DNA from: an uncultured Collinsella sp.
Lineage (GTDB): Bacteria > Actinomycetota > Coriobacteriia > Coriobacteriales > Coriobacteriaceae
Length of the DNA: 5,099 nucleotides
Reading direction: 5' to 3'
Assembly: GCA_900553165.1 (NCBI GenBank)
Contig: USCN01000116.1
Coordinates: forward strand, 1-5,099
This document shows, piece by piece, positions 1 to 4,903 of this stretch; the stretch's first letter is position 1; each line of letters begins with the position of its first letter. A program made the translations under genes and the position numbers. Under the pieces are notes generated by a model. The model did no database searches, was not told where the DNA came from, and saw nothing but the letters and a program-made list of their open reading frames with translations.

Positions 1-49
1 GATGCTTCGTGTCGTCTGCGCGCCGTGCGCCTGGTCCCGCAAACAATAA
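1..49 (+). other. Possible 3' end of an upstream gene
   Basis: One frame is open from the window edge to a TAA at 47-49 and would encode a hydrophilic tail ending in WSRKQ. It stops just before the ribosome binding site of the next gene, which is where a preceding Tad gene should end. By the usual actinobacterial order that gene would be a TadB/TadC-type platform protein. A second frame, ending in TGA at 67-69, is also open from the edge, and the fragment is too short to identify a family. The assignment is position-based inference only. Confidence 0.25.
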
Positions 50-53
50 GCTC

Positions 54-63
54 AAAGGAGGGG
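54..63 (+). promoter_or_regulatory. Strong ribosome binding site for the first pilin gene
   Basis: AAAGGAGGGG lies just upstream of the ATG at 71, with about nine bases from the AGGAGG core to the start. It is the best Shine-Dalgarno match in the window and fixes the start of the 72-aa protein. It suggests this small protein is made in larger amounts than its neighbours, as expected for a major pilin subunit. Confidence 0.75.
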
Positions 64-70
64 TCGTGAA

Positions 71-289
71 ATGCATGGCGTTCTGCGTGAGGAGGTTGCC
101 CAAGCGACTGTGGAATACGCCATCGTCACGGTGGCGCTGTTATCGATCGTGCTGGCGATTGCGGGACTTTGGCGTGCTGGCACCGATGGGCGCTTGGCGG
201 CGCTGGTTGAGCGGGCGGCATCCCATGGCGTTGCCTCGATGTCGGTTATCGACGCCGCTGCGGGCGCTAAGGACATCGCGTTGTATTGA
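71..289 (+). CDS. Small Flp/DUF4244-like Tad pilin-like protein
   Basis: This 72-aa protein has a short charged N-terminus, the box A10-QATVEY (residues 11-16) and a hydrophobic helix at about 17-34, followed by a short amphipathic tail. The box matches class III (Flp-type) prepilin leaders: cleavage before Q11 would put Glu at +5 and Tyr at +6, the two residues that define Flp pilins. Position -1 is Ala rather than the usual Gly. Actinobacterial Tad operons typically carry such a small protein (Flp or DUF4244) just before TadE, as here. It would be inserted in the membrane, trimmed by a prepilin peptidase and assembled into, or help start, the pilus fibre. The start is fixed by AAAGGAGGGG at 54-63. 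The following TadE-like frame runs into it or abuts it. I am confident it is a pilin-like Tad component, less so whether it is the major pilin. Confidence 0.8.
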   Translation: MHGVLREEVAQATVEYAIVTVALLSIVLAIAGLWRAGTDGRLAALVERAASHGVASMSVIDAAAGAKDIALY

Positions 290-761
290 TATCGCGTGCG
301 AGGACCGGGCGCAGTCTACGGTCGAGGCCGCTTTTTTGCTGCCGACGTTTCTGACGCTCATCCTTCTCGCACTGCAACCGGTGTGCCTGCTCTATACGCG
401 CGCGGTCATGGAGTCTGCCGCCGCCGAGACCGCGCGGCTCATGACCACGACGACGGCGGAGGACGACGATCTTAAGGAGTTCACCCGCCGCCGGCTTGCC
501 GCAGTGCCCAACGTTTCGATTTTTCATGCCGGCGGGCCGCTGTCGTGGGATATCGAGCTTGGCCGGGCCGGTGCGGGTGGCGTCTCGTCCGTGTCCGTTT
601 CCGGCGAGGTCAAGCCGTTGCCCGTGATCGGTGCGTTTGCGCAGGCTATGGGTGGTACCGCCGAGGGCGGCTACGTTGAGCTCAAGGTCGATGTCTCGTA
701 TCAATCGCGTCCCGAATGGCTGGAGGGAGATTATGATTCGTGGATTGCTACATGGGATTAA
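225..761 (+). CDS. TadE-like minor pseudopilin (start uncertain)
   Basis: From the ATG at 225 the product is 178 aa. The recognisable part begins with EDRAQSTVEAAFLLPTFL (about residues 26-43), a TadE-type leader in which Glu sits at +5 after a cleavable Ala, continuing into a membrane helix to about 57. A soluble, probably extracytoplasmic domain of about 120 residues follows. TadE-like pseudopilins are minor components of Tad pili that are processed by the same peptidase as the pilin. The start is unclear. ATG 225 and TTG 231 lie inside the previous gene in another frame and lack a good ribosome binding site. The only start-like codon after the conserved region of the previous gene is ATT at 285, preceded by AAGGA at 269-273. 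The 20 residues from 225 to 284 look like out-of-frame translation of the neighbour. The 3' end overlaps the next gene by 29 bases. Confidence 0.8.
   Translation: MALPRCRLSTPLRALRTSRCIDIACEDRAQSTVEAAFLLPTFLTLILLALQPVCLLYTRAVMESAAAETARLMTTTTAEDDDLKEFTRRRLAAVPNVSIFHAGGPLSWDIELGRAGAGGVSSVSVSGEVKPLPVIGAFAQAMGGTAEGGYVELKVDVSYQSRPEWLEGDYDSWIATWD
722..729 (+). promoter_or_regulatory. Ribosome binding site that favours start 733 for the TadG-like gene
   Basis: GGAGGGAG lies inside the end of the TadE-like gene, four to five bases before the ATG at 733. A second, weaker candidate is GAGGTG at 815-820, five bases before an in-frame ATG at 826. The stronger motif and the overlap with the upstream gene favour 733, but 826 would give a more typical short N-terminus ahead of the membrane helix. 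Confidence 0.6.
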
Positions 762-2886
762 GCGTTTCTGGTCTAGACGCGTTTTGACGCGCCGTCCGAG
801 TTGCCATTGCAAGCGAGGTGGCTTTATGGGTCGAGCCGGTGTCGATCTGTTTATCGAAGACGGTGCCTATACCACGCTTTCTTCTGCCGTGGTCATCCTA
901 GTGGTGCTCACATTGTTGTTTTCGTCGACCGCGGCGATATGGAGCATGTCGCGTGCCGGGGACACCCAGGTGGCGGCTGATAGCGGCGCGCTGGCGGGTG
1001 CCAACGTGGTGTCGTCCTATCACACGGCTGCCACGGTGGTTGATGCGAGTATCTTGAGTCTGGGGCTGGCGGGGTTTGCCACGATCGGGACGGGCCTGGT
1101 CGCCATCCTCATCCCGGGTGCCGAGCCGGTTGCCGGCAATATGGTCGACACCGGGATCGAGATCATTAAAACGCGCAACAAGTTTGCCAAAAGCGCATCG
1201 GAAGGCTTACAGAAAATCGAGACGGCTCTGCCGTATCTGATCGCCGCGCGTGCCACGCAGGCGGTGTCGGCGCAGGATACCGATAGTGTGACCTATACCG
1301 GTACGGCGCTTGCCGTGCCCAGGACATCCGAGTCGGACTTCGCTGCGATCAAAGGGTCAGAGATCTCGACCGATACCATTAAAGACACATCAGATGATTT
1401 AGAGCGTGCGGCCGAGGAGCTGCGGAAGGCTTCTGAGGACACGGCGAAGGCTAAAGAGCGTGCTTGGCTGGCGGATTGTGGTGGGTCTGACAAGGGCTCG
1501 GTCGGCAGCTGTTCTTGCATGTGGGAGCGCGCGAAAAGCCTAACGGATCTCTCCGGTGTTCAAAATCCGCATTACTCATCGAGCGTTACGTGGGAGCCTC
1601 AAGTTGCCCTTGATCGCGCGAAGGACTACTACCATTGGCGTCTGACAAATGAGAAGCCCCAGGGCTCGAGTGTCGAGATGAAGGCAGAGTCTGCGGCGCG
1701 TAAGGCGTTTTATACCTATGCGAACGCGGAGGTCGATCGGGCATATATAACCGAGAACGGAGACAGGGTTTCCTCCTATATTCCGCTGCTGCCGCGCAAC
1801 TCTGATGAGGTTCGGGCGACGGAACTCTATACCGATGCGGTGTGGCCGACTAGCGTGAACGATGACAAGGCGTATCTGCATTACGGGACGACCTGCCCTA
1901 ACTATAAGAAAGGGACGCCGAGCGGATTTGCTTCGGTTGCCGATTACGATGGACAGGATAAATGCAGCAAATGCCATTTTGGCGTTTTGTCGCTTGGTGC
2001 TGTTGCGGCGCCTTCAACCTCTATCGAAAACGGCTTCGAGTATCACTTTGACAAGTTTAAAGACGCCCTGGAGGACTACGTCGACTGTCGCAACAAGGAG
2101 CTCGAGCTCGAGCGTCAGACCGAGGACGAAGCCGACCGTGCGGGCAATGCGTTCGATACCGCCATCAAAGAACTTTCCGGTGAGCGCCCGCGTATCGCTC
2201 CGCCCGGTCGCAACGGCGTGGTTGCCTTTGCGGTTTCGGGTGCCATCTCGAGCTCCGATGAACTCAACTCTTCGTTTAACACGGCAGTCAGACTTGGCGA
2301 TCGCGGTGCCATCTCTGCCGCGGTGCTGGCGCCCGATGGGGCGACGGCGCAAAACAACGTGCTTTCGCGATTTTTCTCGACATTGAAGGAACGCTCGGGC
2401 GGCGTTGCCGGCGTGCTCGACGGCGTCATGGATGTCTGGGGACGGCTGCTTGTGGGATACGGAGACATCCAAGGTTCGGCCGACGAACTTATGGACGAGA
2501 TGATTAAAGGCCTAGGAGGGGGCAGCGGCGCGTTGGGCTCCATTGCATCGTGGCTCGGCGATACCGTTTCGGCGTCCGTGGCGGCGCTGGGTTTGGAACC
2601 GTGCGACTTGCGCCTGCGAAAGCCGGTGCTGACTGATTCCGCCAACGTCATTAAGAGCCCGGGGTCTGACATTGCTGGCCTCTCTCAAGCGCAAGACAAA
2701 CTGCGAAGTATTCCGTTGGGCGTGACCGATCCCAAGGCGCTTTGCGAGGCGTTGGAATATCAAGTCGAACGCACCATTAGCGGTACGGTGTTCACACTTG
2801 CGGAGATTCCTCTGCCCGGCGGCGGTTCCATCCCGCTCACCGTCGATGTCGCCACGCTGGTTGGCGCTCTGGGCGGTGGGTCGTAA
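733..2886 (+). CDS. Large TadG-like pilus assembly protein with N-terminal anchor
   Basis: The product is 717 aa. A basic N-terminus (1-35) precedes DGAYTTLSS and a membrane helix at about 50-71. It is followed by DTQVAADSGALAGAN (77-91), the hallmark of the Tad/TadG-like N-terminal domain (putative Flp pilus-assembly TadE/G-like family). A second hydrophobic stretch lies at about 106-129. The rest is probably exported: a heptad-like, charged helix around 219-246, a cysteine group at 249/260/262, a second group at 388/411/414 including CSKC, a charged helix near 453-470, and a Gly/Ser-rich C-terminal third with amphipathic helices. TadG proteins are thought to anchor or stabilise the pilus at the envelope. 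This one is longer than typical TadG and lacks any von Willebrand A domain I can see. It overlaps TadE by 29 bases, and its stop overlaps the next start (TAATG). The family call is good; the function of the large domain is unknown. Confidence 0.8.
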   Translation: MIRGLLHGIKRFWSRRVLTRRPSCHCKRGGFMGRAGVDLFIEDGAYTTLSSAVVILVVLTLLFSSTAAIWSMSRAGDTQVAADSGALAGANVVSSYHTAATVVDASILSLGLAGFATIGTGLVAILIPGAEPVAGNMVDTGIEIIKTRNKFAKSASEGLQKIETALPYLIAARATQAVSAQDTDSVTYTGTALAVPRTSESDFAAIKGSEISTDTIKDTSDDLERAAEELRKASEDTAKAKERAWLADCGGSDKGSVGSCSCMWERAKSLTDLSGVQNPHYSSSVTWEPQVALDRAKDYYHWRLTNEKPQGSSVEMKAESAARKAFYTYANAEVDRAYITENGDRVSSYIPLLPRNSDEVRATELYTDAVWPTSVNDDKAYLHYGTTCPNYKKGTPSGFASVADYDGQDKCSKCHFGVLSLGAVAAPSTSIENGFEYHFDKFKDALEDYVDCRNKELELERQTEDEADRAGNAFDTAIKELSGERPRIAPPGRNGVVAFAVSGAISSSDELNSSFNTAVRLGDRGAISAAVLAPDGATAQNNVLSRFFSTLKERSGGVAGVLDGVMDVWGRLLVGYGDIQGSADELMDEMIKGLGGGSGALGSIASWLGDTVSASVAALGLEPCDLRLRKPVLTDSANVIKSPGSDIAGLSQAQDKLRSIPLGVTDPKALCEALEYQVERTISGTVFTLAEIPLPGGGSIPLTVDVATLVGALGGGS

Positions 2887-3362
2887 TGAGTATCCGCATG
2901 CGTCTGCGCGAGGAGCGCGCCCAAGCGACGGTGGAGATGGCAGTGGTTACGCCCGTTTTGCTGGTGCTGGCACTCATCGTGTACAACGTCATGATCTTTG
3001 CCGGCGCTGTCGCGCGCTTCGACCGCGTGGTGCCCGACATCGTGCTAGCGCATGCCGTGGCGTCGGAGGGGGAGGGCGACGAAAGCTCTGCCGATGCCTC
3101 GGCGACGGTCCAGACTCAAATTCTGAATGCCATGGAAGGCTATGACTTGCAGATCGAAGTGTCGAGCGAGCAAGGCGCGAAGGCATCAGATGGTGGCCTG
3201 CTCTCCCTATCCGGTACGTTTAGGACCTACACCTGCACCATGCACTATGAGCCGTGGCCGACTTCTCTCAGCATCGCTGGCGTTCCGCTGGGGGCGCCGA
3301 CAACGTTGTCGCACGAGCGCGCGGTGACGGTCGATCCATGGCATCCGGGGGTGGTCATGTGA
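2886..3362 (+). CDS. Second TadE-like minor pseudopilin
   Basis: This 158-aa protein begins with a basic stretch, then ERAQATVEMAVVTP (10-23) and a membrane helix to about residue 40. The box is the same as in the two upstream pilin-like genes: cleavage after A12 would put Glu17 at +5. The remainder is a soluble domain with an acidic Gly/Ser/Asp-rich stretch near 58-72 and a single Cys in a Thr-rich segment near 118. TadE family pseudopilins commonly occur as two divergent copies in a Tad operon and are needed for pilus assembly. The start codon overlaps the preceding stop (TAATG) and has only a weak GGCGGTGGG upstream, so translation is probably coupled to the TadG-like gene. The 3' end overlaps the next gene by four bases. 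An alternative label would be TadF. Confidence 0.85.
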   Translation: MSIRMRLREERAQATVEMAVVTPVLLVLALIVYNVMIFAGAVARFDRVVPDIVLAHAVASEGEGDESSADASATVQTQILNAMEGYDLQIEVSSEQGAKASDGGLLSLSGTFRTYTCTMHYEPWPTSLSIAGVPLGAPTTLSHERAVTVDPWHPGVVM

Positions 3363-3718
3363 CCGCGGTCTCGTCCTACATCGCCTACGCGCGGGCACTC
3401 AATAGGCTGGGTTGGACGCCGGCCGAGTTTGTGGTGGCGGAGTCGTTTGTCGTGCGCCTGCGCGGCATGCTGGGACGGCGTCCGGTTGCCGCCAACGGCC
3501 TGTCGCTCGTCATGGCGTTTCCACGCTGCTCTTCGGTCCATACGTGTTTTATGGCCTATCCCATCGACATCGCCTTCATCGATCGCGACGGCAATATCCT
3601 CGCGCGCTACGAAAACGTTCGTCCTTGGCGCATGTGCTCCTGCCTCGGCGCCTGGGCCGTACTAGAGCGTCCTTCAATCATTGTTTCGACTCCTGCTCTC
3701 CAACGCGTGCCGGCTTAA
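3359..3718 (+). CDS. DUF192 family protein at the end of the Tad operon
   Basis: The 119-aa product starts at GTG 3359, which overlaps the preceding ATG-TGA; an in-frame ATG at 3338 is the alternative. GMLGRRP (36-42) and CSSVHTCFMAYPIDIAFIDR (57-76), followed by DGN and then WAVLE (99-103), are the core signatures of DUF192, a small beta-rich family (about 110-130 aa) of unknown biochemical role. DUF192 genes are often found beside Tad or other secretion genes in Actinobacteria, so a role with this pilus is plausible but unproven. Four cysteines (57, 63, 93, 95) lie near the core and could form disulfides if the protein is exported, though no signal peptide is visible. The usual C-terminal GLxxGD segment after VLE is missing in this frame; a similar string occurs in another frame just downstream, so a late frameshift is possible. 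Confidence 0.8.
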   Translation: MTAVSSYIAYARALNRLGWTPAEFVVAESFVVRLRGMLGRRPVAANGLSLVMAFPRCSSVHTCFMAYPIDIAFIDRDGNILARYENVRPWRMCSCLGAWAVLERPSIIVSTPALQRVPA

Positions 3719-3736
3719 GAATTGGCGACAGTGGAC

Positions 3737-3751
3737 TTTCGTCATACGAAA
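3737..3751 (+). promoter_or_regulatory. Inverted repeat, candidate operator of the toxin-antitoxin-like module
   Basis: TTTCGT-CAT-ACGAAA is a perfect 6-bp inverted repeat in the 58-base gap before the two-gene module. A weak -10-like TAAGAT follows at 3757-3762, and a poor -35-like TGGACT sits at 3732-3737 (spacer 19). Ribbon-helix-helix antitoxins usually bind short palindromes overlapping their own promoter, and the second gene encodes such a domain. The repeat is seen directly; its use as an operator and the promoter itself are inference. Confidence 0.4.
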
Positions 3752-3776
3752 TTGGGTAAGATGGAGGAGAAGATGC

Positions 3777-4043
3777 ATGGATGTTGAGATCCATCCCAAC
3801 GCTAAAAAGCACCTGACGGAAAAGCAGGTGCTTAGCGCTTGGCTTGCGGTTACTGAGTGCATTCGTCGCGAGCCGAAGGACGAGCCGCCGAGATGGCTTG
3901 CAATTGGATGGCTCTCAGACGGACGAAGCGTGGAGCTTGTCGCGGTCGAGCTTGTCCGTGGGTGGCTTATCATTCATGCCTTGTCTCCAGTCCAGAAGAA
4001 ATTTTGGCAGGAGATTGAACAGGCTCGGCAAAGGGGTCGATGA
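3777..4043 (+). CDS. Putative BrnT/RelE-fold-like toxin
   Basis: This is an 88-aa basic protein. GGAGGAG at 3763-3769, seven bases before the ATG, fixes the start. It begins MDVEIHPNAKKHL, has an Ala/Trp-rich helix (about 16-28), then a run of likely beta strands (RWLAIGWLSDG, SVELVAVELVRGWLIIHAL, about 39-70) and a charged C-terminal helix (VQKKFWQEIEQARQRGR). Helix plus antiparallel strands at this length fits BrnT or other RelE-superfamily ribonuclease toxins, and an initial HxxAKKHL-like segment is also seen in that group. The gene order, toxin first and RHH partner second with a 4-base overlap, is that of brnTA. I cannot identify catalytic residues with confidence, and the family call rests mainly on size, layout and the partner. 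It could instead be a DUF4258-like or unassigned protein. Confidence 0.55.
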   Translation: MDVEIHPNAKKHLTEKQVLSAWLAVTECIRREPKDEPPRWLAIGWLSDGRSVELVAVELVRGWLIIHALSPVQKKFWQEIEQARQRGR

Positions 4044-4327
4044 TGGGCAAGACGTATACGGCCGCTAATGGTCAGGTTGTAACGGATGAAATGATTGACG
4101 CGTGGTGCGAGTCGTACGAGCGCGGAGAGTTTCCGGATGGCGAACACACCGTTGGTGGGATCGTGCATGGACGGCCCCCGCTCTCAGGTGAGGGGACGGC
4201 AACGCTGTCGGTCAAGATTCCTCTGGGAATGAAGGAGGCCATTCGTCGACGGGCGGCTGCCGAGGGGATGACGCCAAGTGAGTTTGCCCGTGCGGCTCTG
4301 AGTGAAAAACTTCTTGCTGCCGGCTGA
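4040..4327 (+). CDS. Ribbon-helix-helix antitoxin-like protein
   Basis: The product is 95 aa, or 94 if the second of two adjacent ATGs is used. AAAGGGG at 4030-4036 is the ribosome binding site. The N-terminal half (GKTYTAANGQVVTDEMIDAW, then ERGEFPDGEHTVGGIVHGRP) is a conserved-looking acidic segment that in this type of protein probably wraps the partner. The C-terminal half is a ribbon-helix-helix: strand TATLSVKIP (53-61), helix GMKEAIRRRAAAEG (63-76), turn MTPSEF, helix ARAALSEKLLA (83-93). RHH (CopG/Arc/MetJ-like) domains dimerise, bind DNA palindromes through the paired strand and commonly repress their own operon. The four-base ATGA overlap with the upstream gene indicates coupled translation. 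The RHH call is good; the antitoxin role is inferred from context. It sits at the end of the module, and no clear terminator follows. Confidence 0.7.
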   Translation: MMGKTYTAANGQVVTDEMIDAWCESYERGEFPDGEHTVGGIVHGRPPLSGEGTATLSVKIPLGMKEAIRRRAAAEGMTPSEFARAALSEKLLAAG

Positions 4328-4351
4328 TGCCTCTGACGTGCCGATTTATAG

Positions 4352-4392
4352 AACCGAGGCTGTGCCCAAAAACTTTTTTAAAATTCTCGGTT
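4352..4392. repeat. 7-bp inverted repeat flanking an A/T-rich block
   Basis: AACCGAG (4352-4358) and CTCGGTT (4386-4392) are perfect reverse complements separated by 27 bases that include A5-C-T6-A4. The right arm runs into the -35 hexamer of the tRNA promoter. It might fold as a weak stem at the end of the upstream module transcript, or it might bind a protein. There is no T-run after the stem, so it is not a standard terminator. Confidence 0.4.
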
Positions 4393-4418
4393 GACCGGAA
4401 CGCGTCCTTGGTTATACT
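4368..4418 (+). promoter_or_regulatory. tRNA-Phe promoter with UP-like element
   Basis: TTGACC (4391-4396) and TATACT (4413-4418) are separated by 16 bases and match the housekeeping -35/-10 consensus closely. Immediately upstream, 4368-4385 reads A5-C-T6-A4-TT. It lies where an RNA polymerase alpha-subunit UP element would sit (about -57 to -40 from a start near 4425) and resembles its A-tract/T-tract pattern. Strong promoters of this type are typical of stable RNA genes. The hexamers are seen directly; the start site and UP function are inferred. Confidence 0.75.
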
Positions 4419-4424
4419 AATCAA

Positions 4425-4439
4425 GCCTTGAAACAAGGC
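4425..4439 (+). other. Hairpin in the tRNA 5' leader
   Basis: GCCTTG-AAA-CAAGGC is a perfect 6-bp stem with a 3-base loop, lying between the tRNA promoter and the mature 5' end at 4451. Transcription should begin at about its first base. It could protect the leader, block misfolding of the tRNA or affect RNase P processing. The role is not known. Confidence 0.5.
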
Positions 4440-4450
4440 ACACCTCAAAT

Positions 4451-4523
<73 letters not shown>

Positions 4524-4536
4524 CCTTGAATTGACT

Positions 4537-4566
4537 AGGACCTCTGCAAAGGGGTCCTTTTCTTTT
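4537..4566 (+). terminator. Intrinsic terminator after tRNA-Phe
   Basis: AGGACCTC (4537-4544) pairs with GGGGTCCT (4551-4558), eight pairs including one G-T, around the loop TGCAAA. The run TTTTCTTTT follows at 4558-4566. Stem and U-tract are both typical of a factor-independent terminator, and the site lies 14 bases after the tRNA 3' end, so the transcript is probably monocistronic. Confidence 0.9.
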
Positions 4567-4578
4567 ATTGAGGGCTCT

Positions 4579-4628
4579 GCGGAAATTGCGTCCCGGAATT
4601 TGGCTTCAGAGTGGGATGCGTTTTCCGC
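4579..4628. repeat. Hairpin repeat unit 1
   Basis: The left arm GCGGAAATTGCGTCCC (4579-4594) pairs with the right arm GGGATGCGTTTTCCGC (4613-4628). There are 16 positions with one T-T mismatch and two G-T pairs. The loop is 4595-4612 and contains TTCAGA. This is the longest stem of the three. Confidence 0.75.
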
Positions 4629-4635
4629 TTTGAGG

Positions 4636-4696
4636 CCGCTTGGGAAAGCGCGACCCGGAATCCGGCGTCAGAATGGGATGTGCTTTCCTTTTGCGG
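4636..4696. repeat. Hairpin repeat unit 2
   Basis: The core arms GGAAAGCGCGACCC (4643-4656) and GGGATGTGCTTTCC (4675-4688) pair with one A-A mismatch and two G-T pairs around loop 4657-4674, which contains GTCAGA. An outer stem CCGC (4636-4639) with GCGG (4693-4696) extends the structure beyond a small internal loop. At the sixth arm position this copy has G-C where unit 1 has T-T and unit 3 has C-C. Confidence 0.75.
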
Positions 4697-4704
4697 TCTT
4701 TGGC

Positions 4705-4750
4705 GGAAACTGCGTCCCAGATCCCGCGCTCAGAACGGGATGCGCTTTTC
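4705..4750. repeat. Hairpin repeat unit 3
   Basis: The arms GGAAACTGCGTCCC (4705-4718) and GGGATGCGCTTTTC (4737-4750) pair with one C-C mismatch and three G-T pairs. Loop 4719-4736 is the most diverged of the three but keeps CTCAGA. The loop differs from that of unit 1 at about 10 of 18 positions, while the left arm differs at only one. Confidence 0.75.
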
Positions 4751-4752
4751 GG

Positions 4753-4834
4753 CCGCCTACTTCCGGCGCATATGTACATCTCGGCGCGCCATCTCGGGCC
4801 CGCCCAGATATTCCTCCCGCTTTTGCGCCACTTT
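4753..4834. other. Intergenic stretch with no recognised gene
   Basis: No supportable coding region, RNA gene or promoter is visible here. It contains the palindrome GGCGCGCC (4783-4790) and a small bulged inverted repeat ATCT-C-GGGC / GCCC-AGAT (4791-4809). Both may be chance in GC-rich DNA. The stretch separates the hairpin array from the promoter of the last gene. Confidence 0.4.
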
Positions 4835-4855
4835 ACAGACCGTTCGGTCGTCTGT
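4835..4855. promoter_or_regulatory. Inverted repeat over the -35 region, candidate operator
   Basis: ACAGAC (4835-4840) and GTCTGT (4850-4855) are perfect 6-bp arms. The 9-base centre helps form a second nested palindrome, GACCG-TT-CGGTC (4838-4849). The site spans about -46 to -26 relative to the predicted start near 4881, so a bound protein would cover the -35 region. Control of a carbohydrate-use gene by a regulator binding here is plausible. The regulator is not in the window. Confidence 0.45.
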
Positions 4856-4865
4856 CCGCACGCGC

Positions 4866-4874
4866 TGGTATACT
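4866..4874 (+). promoter_or_regulatory. Extended -10 promoter of the last gene
   Basis: TGGTATACT is a TGn extended -10 with a TATACT hexamer (4869-4874). No good -35 hexamer is found 16-18 bases upstream, which is typical of extended -10 promoters and of regulated promoters that need an activator. It predicts a start near 4881 and a 5' leader of about 59 bases. Confidence 0.6.
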
Positions 4875-4903
4875 CAAAACGATACTTTTCCTATGCAATA
4901 CGA

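Larger units (their letters stand above)
4567..4752. repeat. Tandem array of three 62-base hairpin repeats
   Basis: Three degenerate copies of one unit follow the tRNA terminator at an exact period of 62 bases. GGAAA occurs at 4581, 4643 and 4705; CCC at 4592, 4654 and 4716; GGGATG at 4613, 4675 and 4737. Each unit is an imperfect palindrome of 14-base arms around an 18-base loop, joined by linkers of about 16 bases that also resemble each other (TTGAGG..., TTTGAGG..., TTTGCGG...). Units one and two agree at about 37 of 46 core positions by hand alignment. Since 62 is not a multiple of three, the copies would be read in different frames, which argues against a protein repeat. I do not recognise the family; it could be REP-like, a multi-hairpin RNA or a protein-binding array. 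Confidence 0.8.

Noticed and set aside
9..224. Upstream extension of the TadE-like frame to position 9
   Set aside because: It overlaps the well-supported 72-aa pilin gene in another frame, has no ribosome binding site and gives Arg/Trp-rich sequence unlike TadE proteins.
631..732. Earlier start for the TadG-like frame
   Set aside because: It lies inside the TadE-like gene, its residues look like out-of-frame translation, and a strong ribosome binding site sits before ATG 733.
267..812. Long minus-strand open frames opposite the Tad genes
   Set aside because: They are mirror effects of GC-rich coding DNA, with basic low-complexity translations and no start signals.
2098..2112. GAGCTC/CTCGAG short tandem repeat
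   Set aside because: It is fully explained by coding for a Glu-Leu repeat in a charged helix of the TadG-like protein.
4359..4379. Terminator of the toxin-antitoxin-like module at GGCTGTGCC followed by a T-run
   Set aside because: The stem is only three pairs and the T-run comes after an A-tract; the block is better explained as an UP-like element.
4579..4752. CRISPR array reading of the three repeats
   Set aside because: The whole 62-base unit repeats, with similar linkers, only three copies and no unique spacers or cas genes.
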